From CBDFNN01 sp965250215 (GTDB lineage Bacteria; Bacteroidota; Rhodothermia; Rhodothermales; DATKEJ01), in contig CBDFNN010000004.1 in assembly GCA_965250215.1 (NCBI GenBank), positions 3,410,001 through 3,474,000 on the forward strand: DNA of 64,000 nucleotides. Reading direction: 5' to 3'. Below are positions 36,898 through 46,156 of the stretch, piece by piece; positions within the stretch are counted from its first letter, which is position 1, and each line of letters opens with the position of its first letter. The translations under genes and the position numbers were made by a program. Below the pieces are notes generated by a model. The model saw only the letters and a program-made list of their open reading frames with translations, ran no database searches and was not told the DNA's origin.

Positions 36898-38880
36898 ATG
36901 AGCAATGAGACAGACGGAAAGAATTCCAGTACTATGACAAAAGAAATACTTGGAGGAAATGTACTAGCGGACGGCAGTCGCTTGGTCGCTATGCCAAGAG
37001 AAGGTGCCGTGCCCCTAGAGAAAGATGATCTTCTAAACGCTCCAAGTGGTGACCTATTTGGACTGGTCCAAAATGCCGGAATGGGATGGACACCCGAGGA
37101 AGTCAATCGACCTGGATACTTAATCGTGAGTACACAAGGCGGCCTGCGGGCAGAGGATGGAACGCCGATCGCTTTAGGTTTTCATACGGGACATTGGGAG
37201 ATCGGTCTAATGGTAAAGGAAGCAGCTGAGACTCTGAAAGCGCAAGGCTGCCTACCCTATGCTGTCCAAGTTTCAGATCCTTGTGACGGGAGATCGCAAG
37301 GGACCTTCGCGATGTTTGATTCACTTCCTTACAGAAATAGCGCCGCGATCACGATGCGACGATTGATTCGGTCTCTGCCAACTCGGAAGGCAGTTATGGG
37401 CGTCGGCACATGCGACAAGGGCCTCCCTGCAATAATGATGGCCCTCGCAGGGTCATCCATGTTGCCAGGAATAATCTTGCCTGGCGGAGTAACTCTTCCC
37501 GCTCTAGGTGCGGAAAATGCAGGTGAAGTACAAACTATTGGATCGAGATTTGCTCAGGGCGAAATCGACATCGACTATGCCTCAGAAATGAGTTGCCAAG
37601 CATGTGGATCAGGTGGTGGGGGGTGTCAATTCCTCGGAACGGCAGCGACTTCGCAAGTAGTTGCCGAGGCACTTGGTCTCTGTCTTCCGCATTCGGCACT
37701 TTCCCCCTCCGGCGAGCCGGTTTGGCTGGACATCGCGCACAGATCAGCACTTTGTCTTGTTGATCAAGTTGCAAACAAGCGAAGTATATCCGACGTCCTG
37801 ACCGATAAGGCCATCGAAAACGCCATGTTGGTTCACGCTGCATTCGGTGGATCAACCAACCTTTTACTCCACATTCCAGCGGTGGCCTACGAGGCAGGAT
37901 TAAGGCTTCCCAGCGTCGACGACTGGATCAGAGTCAACAAGCGTACACCGAGACTCGTTGACGCACTTCCGAACGGTCCGAAAAACCATCCTACAGTCGA
38001 GGTCTTTTTCGCCGGGGCTGTACCTGAGGTTATGCTCCATCTCCGAGATATGAATCTGCTTCACCTAGACGCCATCAACGTGACTGGCCAATCGATGGAT
38101 GAAACCTTGGATTGGTGGAAGGAATCTGAAAGGAGGAGCAGCTTCCGTGAAGCGCTCCGGCAACACGGGACAGATCCTGACGATGTGATTATGAACGTCG
38201 ACGAAGCGCGTACTCGAGGATTGAGTTCGACAGTTGTATTTCCAACTGGCAATATTTCGCCCGAAGGATCTGTCGTGAAGTCAACCGCTATAGATCCAAA
38301 AGTTGTTGACGCAGATGGCGTTTTTCGCCAGACCGGTCCAGCTAGAGTATTTTGCGATGAGCGAGATGCCATTGCCGCAGTGAAGGGCTTGACTGACCCT
38401 CCTATTAAGGAGGGCGATGTAATGATCATGATTGGCATGGGTCCTTCTGGCACGGGTATGCAGGAAACGGCTCAAATCACGTCGGCCTTGAAATATTTAG
38501 AATGGGGAAAACACGTCGCTCTACTGACTGACGCGCGATTTTCCGGATTCTCGACTGGGGCCTGCATTGGTCATATCGGACCGGAGGCCTTGGCCGGTGG
38601 TCCAATCTCAAAGGTACAGGATGGAGATATTATCGAAATCATGATCGACAGAAATAAACTCGTTGGTTCCGTTAACATGGTGGGCACCAAGGACAGGACC
38701 ATGTCGAGATCCGAAGTAGAAAAACTTCTCACAGATCGGCCCACAAATCCTAACATCAAACCTCACGGCGCTCTTCCTGACGATACACGACTTTGGGCAG
38801 CTCTTCAGCGAGCTAGTGGAGGAACATGGAGAGGTTGTATTTACGACGTTGACCGCATCATCGATGCGCTAATAGACTAA
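36898..38880 (+). CDS. YjhG/YagF-type sugar-acid dehydratase (IlvD/Edd family)
   Basis: The 660-residue enzyme, long for IlvD but right for the YjhG/YagF branch (about 650), carries Fe-S cysteines in SDPCDGR, GTCDKGLPAIMM and MSCQACGSGGGGC. Other markers are HAAFGGSTNLLLHIPA, MIGMGPSGTGMQE and DARFSGFSTG. Characterised YjhG/YagF dehydrate D-xylonate to 2-dehydro-3-deoxy-D-pentonate; related sugar acids are possible here. ATG 36898 is used, with TTG 36886 as an alternative. It follows the sulfatase with a short overlap at the TTG or eight bases at the ATG, which suggests desulfation and oxidation of one substrate. Confidence 0.9.
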   Translation: MSNETDGKNSSTMTKEILGGNVLADGSRLVAMPREGAVPLEKDDLLNAPSGDLFGLVQNAGMGWTPEEVNRPGYLIVSTQGGLRAEDGTPIALGFHTGHWEIGLMVKEAAETLKAQGCLPYAVQVSDPCDGRSQGTFAMFDSLPYRNSAAITMRRLIRSLPTRKAVMGVGTCDKGLPAIMMALAGSSMLPGIILPGGVTLPALGAENAGEVQTIGSRFAQGEIDIDYASEMSCQACGSGGGGCQFLGTAATSQVVAEALGLCLPHSALSPSGEPVWLDIAHRSALCLVDQVANKRSISDVLTDKAIENAMLVHAAFGGSTNLLLHIPAVAYEAGLRLPSVDDWIRVNKRTPRLVDALPNGPKNHPTVEVFFAGAVPEVMLHLRDMNLLHLDAINVTGQSMDETLDWWKESERRSSFREALRQHGTDPDDVIMNVDEARTRGLSSTVVFPTGNISPEGSVVKSTAIDPKVVDADGVFRQTGPARVFCDERDAIAAVKGLTDPPIKEGDVMIMIGMGPSGTGMQETAQITSALKYLEWGKHVALLTDARFSGFSTGACIGHIGPEALAGGPISKVQDGDIIEIMIDRNKLVGSVNMVGTKDRTMSRSEVEKLLTDRPTNPNIKPHGALPDDTRLWAALQRASGGTWRGCIYDVDRIIDALID

Positions 38881-38905
38881 CCTCCTTCGTTCCCCTGCTC
38901 ACAAA

Positions 38906-39676
38906 TCAATATTGATCCTCTACGGAAGGTGTCGGGCTTATTTTCGTCCAGCCTCCGTCTACTACCAAAGTTTGGCCGGTGATGTTAGAAGCGTCATCTG
39001 AAGCAAGAAACAACACAGCAGAGGCAATATCCTCTGGCCGATTTGCCTTCTTAAGGGGAACAGCTTCTGCCCAACTTTCAGCATAGTTAGGATCGTCAAT
39101 AAGATTCCGAGGTGTTACAGTCGCTCCAGGAGCGACCGTATTTATTCTGATGCCGAGGGGAGCCATCTCTTCTACCAGAGCCTGAGTTAGGCCAATTATA
39201 CCAGCCTTTGTCATTCCGTAGGCCGCAAGATTTCTGTGGGATCGAAGACCACATACTGAGGAGATTAAAACAAGCGAACCTTTACCAATTTCTGCAAAAT
39301 GCCGACAAGCAGCTTGACTGAGAAAAAATGTCCCTCGAAGATTTAGGTTAACCACTTTCTCAAAGTCCTCCGGTTTGTAGCTAAGGAAATCACCCCAGGC
39401 CGTGAGGCCGGCATTTGCGACCACGCTATCGAGCCTGCCAAATTGTGAAAGAGCATCCGAAACCAGGGACTCGATATAGATCAGTTCGGAAACGTCCCCC
39501 TTACTCACTCGAAGCAAGTCCGAGTTCATTTCGGTCTTCAAGTCATCAAGAACATCAGATCGAATGTCATTTGCAATAACGGAACCACCCTCCTTCAAGA
39601 GGCGGGCCACTATTTCCTTTCCAATCCCCTCCCCCGCTCCCGTTACAATCGTGACTTTCGACTCAAATCGTTTCAT
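38906..39676 (-). CDS. SDR-family oxidoreductase
   Basis: The 256-residue classical SDR has TGAGEGIG (12-19), the VANAGLT motif near 88, the catalytic triad Ser (LISSVCGL), Tyr-x-x-x-Lys (YGMTKAG) and PGATVTPRN, with QTLVVDGGW near the end. It is a dehydrogenase or 3-ketoreductase whose substrate is unknown, likely a sugar or polyol. It is convergent with the dehydratase gene (25 bp apart), so it could belong to the same sugar pathway without being in the same transcript. Confidence 0.9.
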   Translation of the reverse strand: MKRFESKVTIVTGAGEGIGKEIVARLLKEGGSVIANDIRSDVLDDLKTEMNSDLLRVSKGDVSELIYIESLVSDALSQFGRLDSVVANAGLTAWGDFLSYKPEDFEKVVNLNLRGTFFLSQAACRHFAEIGKGSLVLISSVCGLRSHRNLAAYGMTKAGIIGLTQALVEEMAPLGIRINTVAPGATVTPRNLIDDPNYAESWAEAVPLKKANRPEDIASAVLFLASDDASNITGQTLVVDGGWTKISPTPSVEDQY

Positions 39677-39760
39677 ACTTATTATTTATTAGGGCTGTAA
39701 TCAACGGATCAATGCCTCAGTTCTTTCTCGTAAAGTACATCATTGCGATACTTGCACCCA

Positions 39761-40198
39761 TCAGTCTTTCTTTAAAAAACCAAATCTGACTAGGATTACT
39801 AGAGCTACAAACAATCCGATACCCGAAGCCAAAATGTCGAATGTGTCAGTGACATTACTGCCTCCTAATGAAAAGAGATTTAACTCCTGAGTAATTACAT
39901 ATCCAGCTGCTAGAGCCGTCGCCAGAAAGTAAACACTGAGCATCGAGATTCGACTGAATATTTTCGGTCTTGCTCTCTTGGCCATGAGTAGAAGACCAGC
40001 AATATTTAGCGTGCCTATTATTGCCTCAATGAAATTTGGAATTGACATGACCACTATCTCACCGAATCCATGTATCTCTTTTGCAAGGACCAAAGGTCTG
40101 ATTAGAAATTTACTGAGGAAATAGATTAGCAAACTCAAGAGGTAGGTCTGTATTACGGCCCGATGTATATCTCGAACTCTAAAAAGAATTCTGCCCAT
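39761..40198 (-). CDS. integral membrane protein, family not recognised
   Basis: The 145-residue protein has four hydrophobic helices at about 18-38, 50-68, 84-103 and 120-138. The loops are short and carry few charged residues; there is no signal peptide cleavage site and no enzyme motif. The pattern 'DILASGIGL' near the C-terminus recalls VanZ-like proteins, but the similarity is slight. It stands alone between the SDR and the peroxidase genes on the same strand. Confidence 0.6.
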   Translation of the reverse strand: MGRILFRVRDIHRAVIQTYLLSLLIYFLSKFLIRPLVLAKEIHGFGEIVVMSIPNFIEAIIGTLNIAGLLLMAKRARPKIFSRISMLSVYFLATALAAGYVITQELNLFSLGGSNVTDTFDILASGIGLFVALVILVRFGFLKKD

Positions 40199-40294
40199 AG
40201 AACGTAGACTAGATTTGTTGTATTACTATGAGGCGGCCAATTAATATCGAAGGCGATAGCTATAGCCATATATCAGTCAACTTTATTCTCATGA

Positions 40295-42145
40295 CTATTG
40301 AGGAACTTGACTTGACAATCCATTTGATAACAGCCATGCATTCAAGAAATCAAATGCACTGACATCCCCGTCCAAATTGAAATCACCTGAAAAATATCCG
40401 ATTGATCCATTCACAGGGAGCCACGTATTCAAGTAATCAAAGGCCGTTACACTCTCATCTTCATTTCCATCGCCAGGCCAAAGAGCATAGACTCCAGAAC
40501 TTACTTCCACACTAGGAGCCAACCCATAAGCTGTGCTAGAAAGGGTCAGATCAAGTTCACTCGACTCGATACTTGAAAGACTTTTGGGATTGAGACTCAT
40601 TACGGATAGATGGTTTCTGTGTCCAACTACCACGTGGTATTCAGAATTTCCCACCCCTTCTATCACGATAGAATCAGTCTCATCTGGAGTGTGGATCACT
40701 CCATTTTTGTCAATTAAGGCCGCAACTCCGGTTACTGTGTCCGACGCCGAAATACTACGTCTCAATTCGACCCATACCCAGTCTACAACATCCGGATTGT
40801 TTGTAAAATAGTCCGAGTCCACGCTGTTCATCGGCACATTTGAATAGGGACTGGTCAGGGGAAGAAGGGACTCGGAATTTAGGTCTGTCCTCATCTCGCC
40901 ACTTGCCCATGCGCCTCCCAAGTTAGCCTTCAATTTCAATACTACTTTTGGTTGCCCCACAAGCGATAAAGAACCATCTAGATTGAAGGGGTCTGACCAA
41001 ATCCGATTAGTGTAAACATCAATGCCAGTAAGTGTTTTCAGGAATACTTCCAACTGATCAATTTCAATTTCTGTCATGTTCAAGAATTGTGCTTTGCCCA
41101 TAGGGATGAGTCGAGGATCGACATTGCTTTTGATATCGAGGTCGACGACTAGATTGTATTGATCCACAATTGCATCAATCCCACCGGAAACGCCAGCATG
41201 AAAAAAGGGTCCGTTTTCACCACCCCCAATTCCGAATAAGTCTCTTAAGCTCGGAGACCTAGTAACGGTGAAATCACTTCCTCCGCCTATCACTGATGTC
41301 AAGGAATTGTTGAGCGATGCGGGGTCTATATCGAACTCAGGAGCACGATGACATTGGTTACATCCAAATCCACCAGACACCCGATAGGCTACTGAATCAA
41401 GAGATGTCGATCCACCAGAAACAGGAACCGTCAGAGTATCTAAGACAAAACTAGCTGAGGTCATAAACAGATCCTTGCCTGCATTCTCATCGGGCGAGAA
41501 ATTAGGAAAGACATCTAACTCATCAATTACCAGCGCTCTGCCAAAATCATACTTGCTATCGAAGGACTGAATGCTTCGTACAAATTGTGCCATGGCGATC
41601 TGCATTCTAGCCTCCGTGATAGCCGTGTCCCCAAAAGCTGCATTGAAAAGATCGTTGTAGTAGTCAATCTCGTCCAGCTTAACCAGTAAGTCGTTAAAGT
41701 CTGGATCTCCAAGGGTTCCACTAAATCCCATTTCCTTGTGATCCTGAATAGGCATCGTTGTTTGATCTTCAAGAGTAGCCGCCCTTTCATCCCAAAAGAA
41801 CCTTATCTCATCCGCAAATCTCGAATTGATGAGTCTTGTAGAATGGCGTCCAGTTTCTCCGTTTACACCCTGACTCGTCTGCCGATTCTGGCTGAAGGCG
41901 AAACTTTGCCTATGACAACTCGCACATGCAATTGTATTGTCTGACGACAAATTCAAGTCGTAGAATAGTACGCGTCCCAAGGTCGCCGCTTCATTGGAAA
42001 TTGGGTTTGTTCCAGTATTGTCCTTGGAGATATAAGTCGGCGCAGTAAGCCCCTGATAATCGTCAAGATTTGATAAGTCAATCGTATCGGCAACTGGAAT
42101 GGTTGCGGCACACAGAAGGGCCACTAGTAGTAATTTCTTCTTCAT
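40295..42145 (-). CDS. di-haem cytochrome c peroxidase/MauG-family protein with dockerin-like tail
   Basis: The 616-residue exported protein has a signal peptide (1-20) and two haem c sites, CASCH (about 74) and CNQCH (about 262), within a MauG/CcpA-type core (about 40-370). The peroxidase region is followed by a Ser-rich segment and then two dockerin-like calcium motifs at the end, GDGNEDESVTAFDYLN and GDFNLDGDVSAFDFLN, each with D-x-N-x-D spacing and ending N-G. A plain peroxidase is about 330-370 residues. The tail could dock it in a surface complex. Neighbours are an integral membrane protein and a TauE exporter; no direct partner is evident. Confidence 0.88.
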   Translation of the reverse strand: MKKKLLLVALLCAATIPVADTIDLSNLDDYQGLTAPTYISKDNTGTNPISNEAATLGRVLFYDLNLSSDNTIACASCHRQSFAFSQNRQTSQGVNGETGRHSTRLINSRFADEIRFFWDERAATLEDQTTMPIQDHKEMGFSGTLGDPDFNDLLVKLDEIDYYNDLFNAAFGDTAITEARMQIAMAQFVRSIQSFDSKYDFGRALVIDELDVFPNFSPDENAGKDLFMTSASFVLDTLTVPVSGGSTSLDSVAYRVSGGFGCNQCHRAPEFDIDPASLNNSLTSVIGGGSDFTVTRSPSLRDLFGIGGGENGPFFHAGVSGGIDAIVDQYNLVVDLDIKSNVDPRLIPMGKAQFLNMTEIEIDQLEVFLKTLTGIDVYTNRIWSDPFNLDGSLSLVGQPKVVLKLKANLGGAWASGEMRTDLNSESLLPLTSPYSNVPMNSVDSDYFTNNPDVVDWVWVELRRSISASDTVTGVAALIDKNGVIHTPDETDSIVIEGVGNSEYHVVVGHRNHLSVMSLNPKSLSSIESSELDLTLSSTAYGLAPSVEVSSGVYALWPGDGNEDESVTAFDYLNTWLPVNGSIGYFSGDFNLDGDVSAFDFLNAWLLSNGLSSQVPQ

Positions 42146-42267
42146 GATTTATTGCTAGGCATTAGGGGACGGAGGTGGCAAGCACAACCTAAATACAGCA
42201 GGAGCCAATATATTCTTTGGACACAGAAAAACATAGCTCGATGTGGCTGATCAAACTGAAATCGCAC

Positions 42268-43017
42268 TCAAATGACAATAGCAATCGCAGCTAGCACCGT
42301 CATGGCAATCAGGAGGCTTCGGTATAGCTCTTCACTGATTTTCCGTGTGATCCAGAGCCCCACTAGGGAGCCGAGAAGAATGAAGGGCACGACAAGCAAA
42401 TCAAGCACGAGAGTTTCGATCGTTATCGTATCCCAGATAACGACGTGAAATGGGACTTTAACCCAGTTTACAATGAGAAAGTACCACGCAATTGTGCCGA
42501 TAAACTGGGCTTTCGAAATTCTCATGGCCAGCAAATAAAGCGTTAGTGCCGCACCAGCAGCATTGCCAACCATAGTAGTAAATCCAGCCACCAAACCAAC
42601 GCCTGCAACAAGCCACCAAGACTTTGGAAGACTCTTCTTCGACAACCATTCATTAGCGAGGATGACGAATACGCTAATCAGAATTATGGCGGACATCGTA
42701 ATCTTGAATAGGCCATCATCAATTCGATCTCCAATCCATACTCCAAAAAGAAGTCCAAGAATAGTCCACGGCATTAATCGCCAAATATGATCCCATTGTG
42801 CCTGTCTTCTGTAGAGAAGTACAGCCACGAGATCCGCGACGCAGAGTATTGGAAGTAATATCCCTGTCGAATCTTTGCCTCCAAAGAGAATTGCGAAAAT
42901 CGCGATTCCAAGCATGTTAACACCAAACATCCCTGTCTTGCTAGCTCCAAACATCGCAGCACCAAGGCCAAAGACAATCCACTTGGCAAGGCCAAGATCG
43001 TTAGCAATTTCAAACAT
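42268..43017 (-). CDS. TauE/SafE-family sulfite or sulfonate exporter
   Basis: The 249-residue protein has eight or so membrane helices in two similar halves. The first half has GLGAAMFGASKTGMFGVNMLG and the second VAGFTTMVGNAAGAALTLY, the glycine-rich repeats of TauE/SafE. It moves sulfite, sulfoacetate or related anions across the inner membrane. Its place between two sulfatases is suggestive: sulfate or sulfite from sulfated-sugar breakdown might leave through it, but that link is an inference. Confidence 0.88.
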   Translation of the reverse strand: MFEIANDLGLAKWIVFGLGAAMFGASKTGMFGVNMLGIAIFAILFGGKDSTGILLPILCVADLVAVLLYRRQAQWDHIWRLMPWTILGLLFGVWIGDRIDDGLFKITMSAIILISVFVILANEWLSKKSLPKSWWLVAGVGLVAGFTTMVGNAAGAALTLYLLAMRISKAQFIGTIAWYFLIVNWVKVPFHVVIWDTITIETLVLDLLVVPFILLGSLVGLWITRKISEELYRSLLIAMTVLAAIAIVI

Positions 43018-43219
43018 ATTCTAGTCCTTCTCGATCGAGAATCTTTCCATACAAAGCGCGAATTGACAACAGATTATCATTGAAGTCAAATATAAAAAAG
43101 TGATCCAATCTGCTTATTTGGAAGGTAATAACGGTTGAAGGTTCTGCAGTAAGAGAGCTATTCGTCCTGCGAATGATATATTGTGTCCGGCAGGAAGACA
43201 AATTGAAAAATCATAAAGA

Positions 43220-43753
43220 ATGACATATTGCGACGCGTCCAAGGATCATCCTTTTCACGGTCCCTATCACGATTTAGAGTACGGCTTTCCAATTGATAGC
43301 GACGACAGGCTCTTTGGCAGATTAGTTCTCGAAATTAATCAAGCCGGACTAAGTTGGTTGACCATTCTCAAGAAAAAGGAAAACTTTGAAAAAGCTTATA
43401 GCAACTTTGAGATAGAAAAGGTTGCTAACTACGGTCAAGCCGACCGTGAAAGATTGCTTAACGACGCAGGAATTATTAGAAACAAACTTAAGGTTAATGC
43501 CGCGATTCACAATGCTGAAAGAATCCTAAAGCTTCAGTCCGAATTCGGCTCATTCGGTCACTGGCTCGATCACCAACATCCTCTCGAGAAAAACGATTGG
43601 GTAAAGGTTTTTCGTAAGGAGTTTAAGTTCGTGGGGGGCGAGATTGTCAACGAGTTCTTAATGAGCACAGGATACCTCAAAGGTGCCCATGATGAATCTT
43701 GCCCCGTTCACAAGAAAATATTGAAACTCAAGCCAAAGTGGATGTCTGCCTAG
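43220..43753 (+). CDS. tag: DNA-3-methyladenine glycosylase I
   Basis: The 177-residue protein has the zinc ligands Cys4 and His17 (MTYC, then PYHDLEYG) and the C-terminal GAHDESC pair, and the substrate-pocket Glu in LVLEINQAGLSWLTIL, equivalent to Glu38 of E. coli Tag. Length and motifs match the family. It removes 3-methyladenine from alkylated DNA. It is not obviously linked to its neighbours and may have its own promoter in the 200 bp upstream. Confidence 0.95.
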   Translation: MTYCDASKDHPFHGPYHDLEYGFPIDSDDRLFGRLVLEINQAGLSWLTILKKKENFEKAYSNFEIEKVANYGQADRERLLNDAGIIRNKLKVNAAIHNAERILKLQSEFGSFGHWLDHQHPLEKNDWVKVFRKEFKFVGGEIVNEFLMSTGYLKGAHDESCPVHKKILKLKPKWMSA

Positions 43754-43821
43754 GAGCATCCGGGTCCAACTGTTTAATAAATTTCAACGCCGAGACTGTT
43801 ACCAAGAAGACTGCTTAAAAC

Positions 43822-45294
43822 ATGAAAAGTACCTTTGCAAAATCCTTCCTCATTATGGCCATGCTAGGCAGTTTGATGGGATGCGAGTCCGAGAGTGTTA
43901 GTACAGAGATGCGCCCAAACATTGTATTTGCAATTGCAGATGATTGGGGTTGGCCCGATGCGGGTGTCTACGGATTACCGGTTGTCCAGACGCCGACTTT
44001 TGACCGCCTTGCCGAGAACGGCATTCTCTTCAACCACGCCTACGTTTCGTCTCCATCGTGTACACCATCGAGATCGTCCATTCTTACGGGTAGACATTTT
44101 TGGAGCTTGGGCACAGCCGCAAACCTTTATGGCGACTTTCCTGATTCCCTGACTACCTATCAAGAAATATTGGAACAAGCGGGTTATGAGACGGGATGGA
44201 AGTTTAAAGGATGGGGTCCAGGTGTCGCTGAGACCGAAGGCCGTGATTTTGTTGGCAAGGAGCTCGACTCATTTGAAGAGTTTATTGAGCAGCGAGATTC
44301 ATCTAAGCCATTTTCCTTTTGGCTTGGTTCTGGCGATCCGCATCGCGGATATCGGCTTCACAGCGGCGAGAAAAGTGGAATGGATTTGGATTCAATCCGC
44401 GTGCCGGCAGACTTCCCCAATACGAGACGAGTCCGGGGCGACATTGCAGATTATCTCTGGGAGGTACAGCGTTTCGATACGCTTTTGACCAGGATGGTCG
44501 AGACCCTCGAGCGAATAGGAGAATTGGATAACACACTGATCGTAATAACCGGCGATCACGGAATGCCTTTTCCAAGACACAAGGGCAATTTATATGACCG
44601 AGGAACTCGCGTTCCTCTTCTCGCCCATTGGCCGAATGGCATCTCAAAAAAGGGAAACGTGAACAGCTTCGTCAGCTTGATTGATCTTGCACCTAGCTTT
44701 CTTGAGATAGCTTCCCTTCCAGTCCCAATTGATATGCACGGAAAAAGCCTCACTCCACTTTTTAGCGGGGATGATTACGAGCCTAGACCGGCCATACATT
44801 TTGGACGTGAGCGACACGTTGTTGCCCAAGCGATGCCAGACAGCGGTGGCTATCCTATGCGCGGAATTCGGACAGAAGACTTTCTCTATATACAAAACTT
44901 CAAACCGGATCGATGGCCGGCAGGTACAGGAGACTACAAGAATTCAGCCTTGTTAGATTCCTGGTATGGAGACGTGGACAATGGACCGACCAAGGACGAG
45001 ATCATTGATCGGCGTAGTTTGAGTCAAGACGATGAGAGACTCTTCTTGGCCTCGCTTGGAAAACGACCGACTGAGGAGTTGTACGATTTAAGATCTGATC
45101 CCGATCAACTGGTCAATCTTGCAAAACGTCCTGATTACGCAGTAAACAAAAAGGAACTACAATCTAGATTGCATGACTTTCTTAGATCTCATCACGATCC
45201 TCGCATATTGGGTCAAGGAGATTTCTTCGATGGCGTCAAATACACAGGTGGAGCTCCCACTATACCTAACTCTAGGAGATCTTCAAGTCTTTAA
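43822..45294 (+). CDS. sulfatase lipoprotein, heparan N-sulfatase-like
   Basis: The 490-residue protein has a lipobox (SLMGCES, Cys21) and a sulfatase fold with NIVFAIADDWGW (metal-binding pair), the FGly motif Cys80-Thr-Pro-Ser-Arg (SCTPSRSS), TGRHFWSLG near 90-98 and VITGDHGMPFPRHKGN near 242. The FWSLG and later motifs fit the heparan N-sulfatase (sulfamidase) class rather than arylsulfatase. No maturase is seen. Its last 23 bases overlap the 3' end of the convergent TIM-barrel gene. Confidence 0.9.
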   Translation: MKSTFAKSFLIMAMLGSLMGCESESVSTEMRPNIVFAIADDWGWPDAGVYGLPVVQTPTFDRLAENGILFNHAYVSSPSCTPSRSSILTGRHFWSLGTAANLYGDFPDSLTTYQEILEQAGYETGWKFKGWGPGVAETEGRDFVGKELDSFEEFIEQRDSSKPFSFWLGSGDPHRGYRLHSGEKSGMDLDSIRVPADFPNTRRVRGDIADYLWEVQRFDTLLTRMVETLERIGELDNTLIVITGDHGMPFPRHKGNLYDRGTRVPLLAHWPNGISKKGNVNSFVSLIDLAPSFLEIASLPVPIDMHGKSLTPLFSGDDYEPRPAIHFGRERHVVAQAMPDSGGYPMRGIRTEDFLYIQNFKPDRWPAGTGDYKNSALLDSWYGDVDNGPTKDEIIDRRSLSQDDERLFLASLGKRPTEELYDLRSDPDQLVNLAKRPDYAVNKKELQSRLHDFLRSHHDPRILGQGDFFDGVKYTGGAPTIPNSRRSSSL

Positions 45295-46105
45295 ACTTTC
45301 GAGCCTGAGCTTGAATCGCTGGCTCTGTCGCGAGTCGTTCTACACTCGAGGCACCAAAGAATCCTGCAACACCTGATGTGTTGTCAAAGATGTACTGGGC
45401 ATCTTCTGGATTAGCAATCGGACCGCCATGGCATATCACAATCACGTCTGGGTTAACCGCCTTCGCTGCATCGTGTATATCCTGAACACGTTTTGCGGCA
45501 TCGTCCAATGAGATTGACGTTTTGACGCCGATCGATCCGCTAGTCGTCGTGTTCATGTGCGCAACTACTACATCGGCGCCAGCTTCTGCAAGTTTTTCGG
45601 ATTCCCGAACATCAAAAGCATAGGGACAAGTCAACATCTCCAGATCGTGGGCAATTCTGATCATCTCGATCTCCAAATCGAAGCTCATTCCGGTCTCTTC
45701 CAATTCCCTTCGGAAATTCCCGTCTATCACACCAACGGTTGGGAAATTTTGAACTCCATCAAAACCCATGTCCTTCAATTCCTTCAAGAAAACAGGCATC
45801 AGACGAAAGGGATCAGTCCCGCAGACTCCTGCAAGCACCGGTGTGTCAACTACGACAGGTAAAACTTCCCGCGCCATATCTTTGACGATAGCGTTAGCAT
45901 CACCATATGCTAGGATCCCCGCAGCACTTCCCCTACCTGCCATTCGATATCGGCCCGAATTGTAGATAATTATCAGATCTACTCCTCCTTTCTCAGCGAA
46001 TTTGGCAGAGATTCCTGTTCCAGCTCCCGCCCCAATTATGGGCTTCCCAGATGCAATTTGAGCATGAAGACGAGATAGAGATTCTTGGTATGAGATAAAA
46101 GGCAT
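45272..46105 (-). CDS. phosphoenolpyruvate-hydrolase-like TIM-barrel protein (Tm-1 N-terminal type)
   Basis: The protein has 277 residues with the family signatures PIIGAGAGTGISAKFAEKGG (about 20-39), LAGVCGTDPFR (about 91), GFDGVQNFPTVGVIDG (about 112) and HMNTTTSGSIG (about 182), then VICHGGPIANPEDA near the end. This TIM barrel is also the N-terminal part of plant Tm-1-like proteins. The reaction is assigned by family only and the true substrate is unclear. The usual partner, a UPF0261-type ATP-binding protein, is absent here. It is convergent with the sulfatase by a 23-bp overlap. Confidence 0.8.
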   Translation of the reverse strand: MPFISYQESLSRLHAQIASGKPIIGAGAGTGISAKFAEKGGVDLIIIYNSGRYRMAGRGSAAGILAYGDANAIVKDMAREVLPVVVDTPVLAGVCGTDPFRLMPVFLKELKDMGFDGVQNFPTVGVIDGNFRRELEETGMSFDLEIEMIRIAHDLEMLTCPYAFDVRESEKLAEAGADVVVAHMNTTTSGSIGVKTSISLDDAAKRVQDIHDAAKAVNPDVIVICHGGPIANPEDAQYIFDNTSGVAGFFGASSVERLATEPAIQAQARKFKDLKIS

Positions 46106-46156
46106 TTCTTGTGTTTGGGATATCGGTGAAAGACGGAATAAAACTAGGGTTGCAAC

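Noticed and set aside
38061..38453. 130-codon minus-strand frame inside the dehydratase
   Set aside because: It mirrors the codon structure of the dehydratase on the plus strand and shows no motif.
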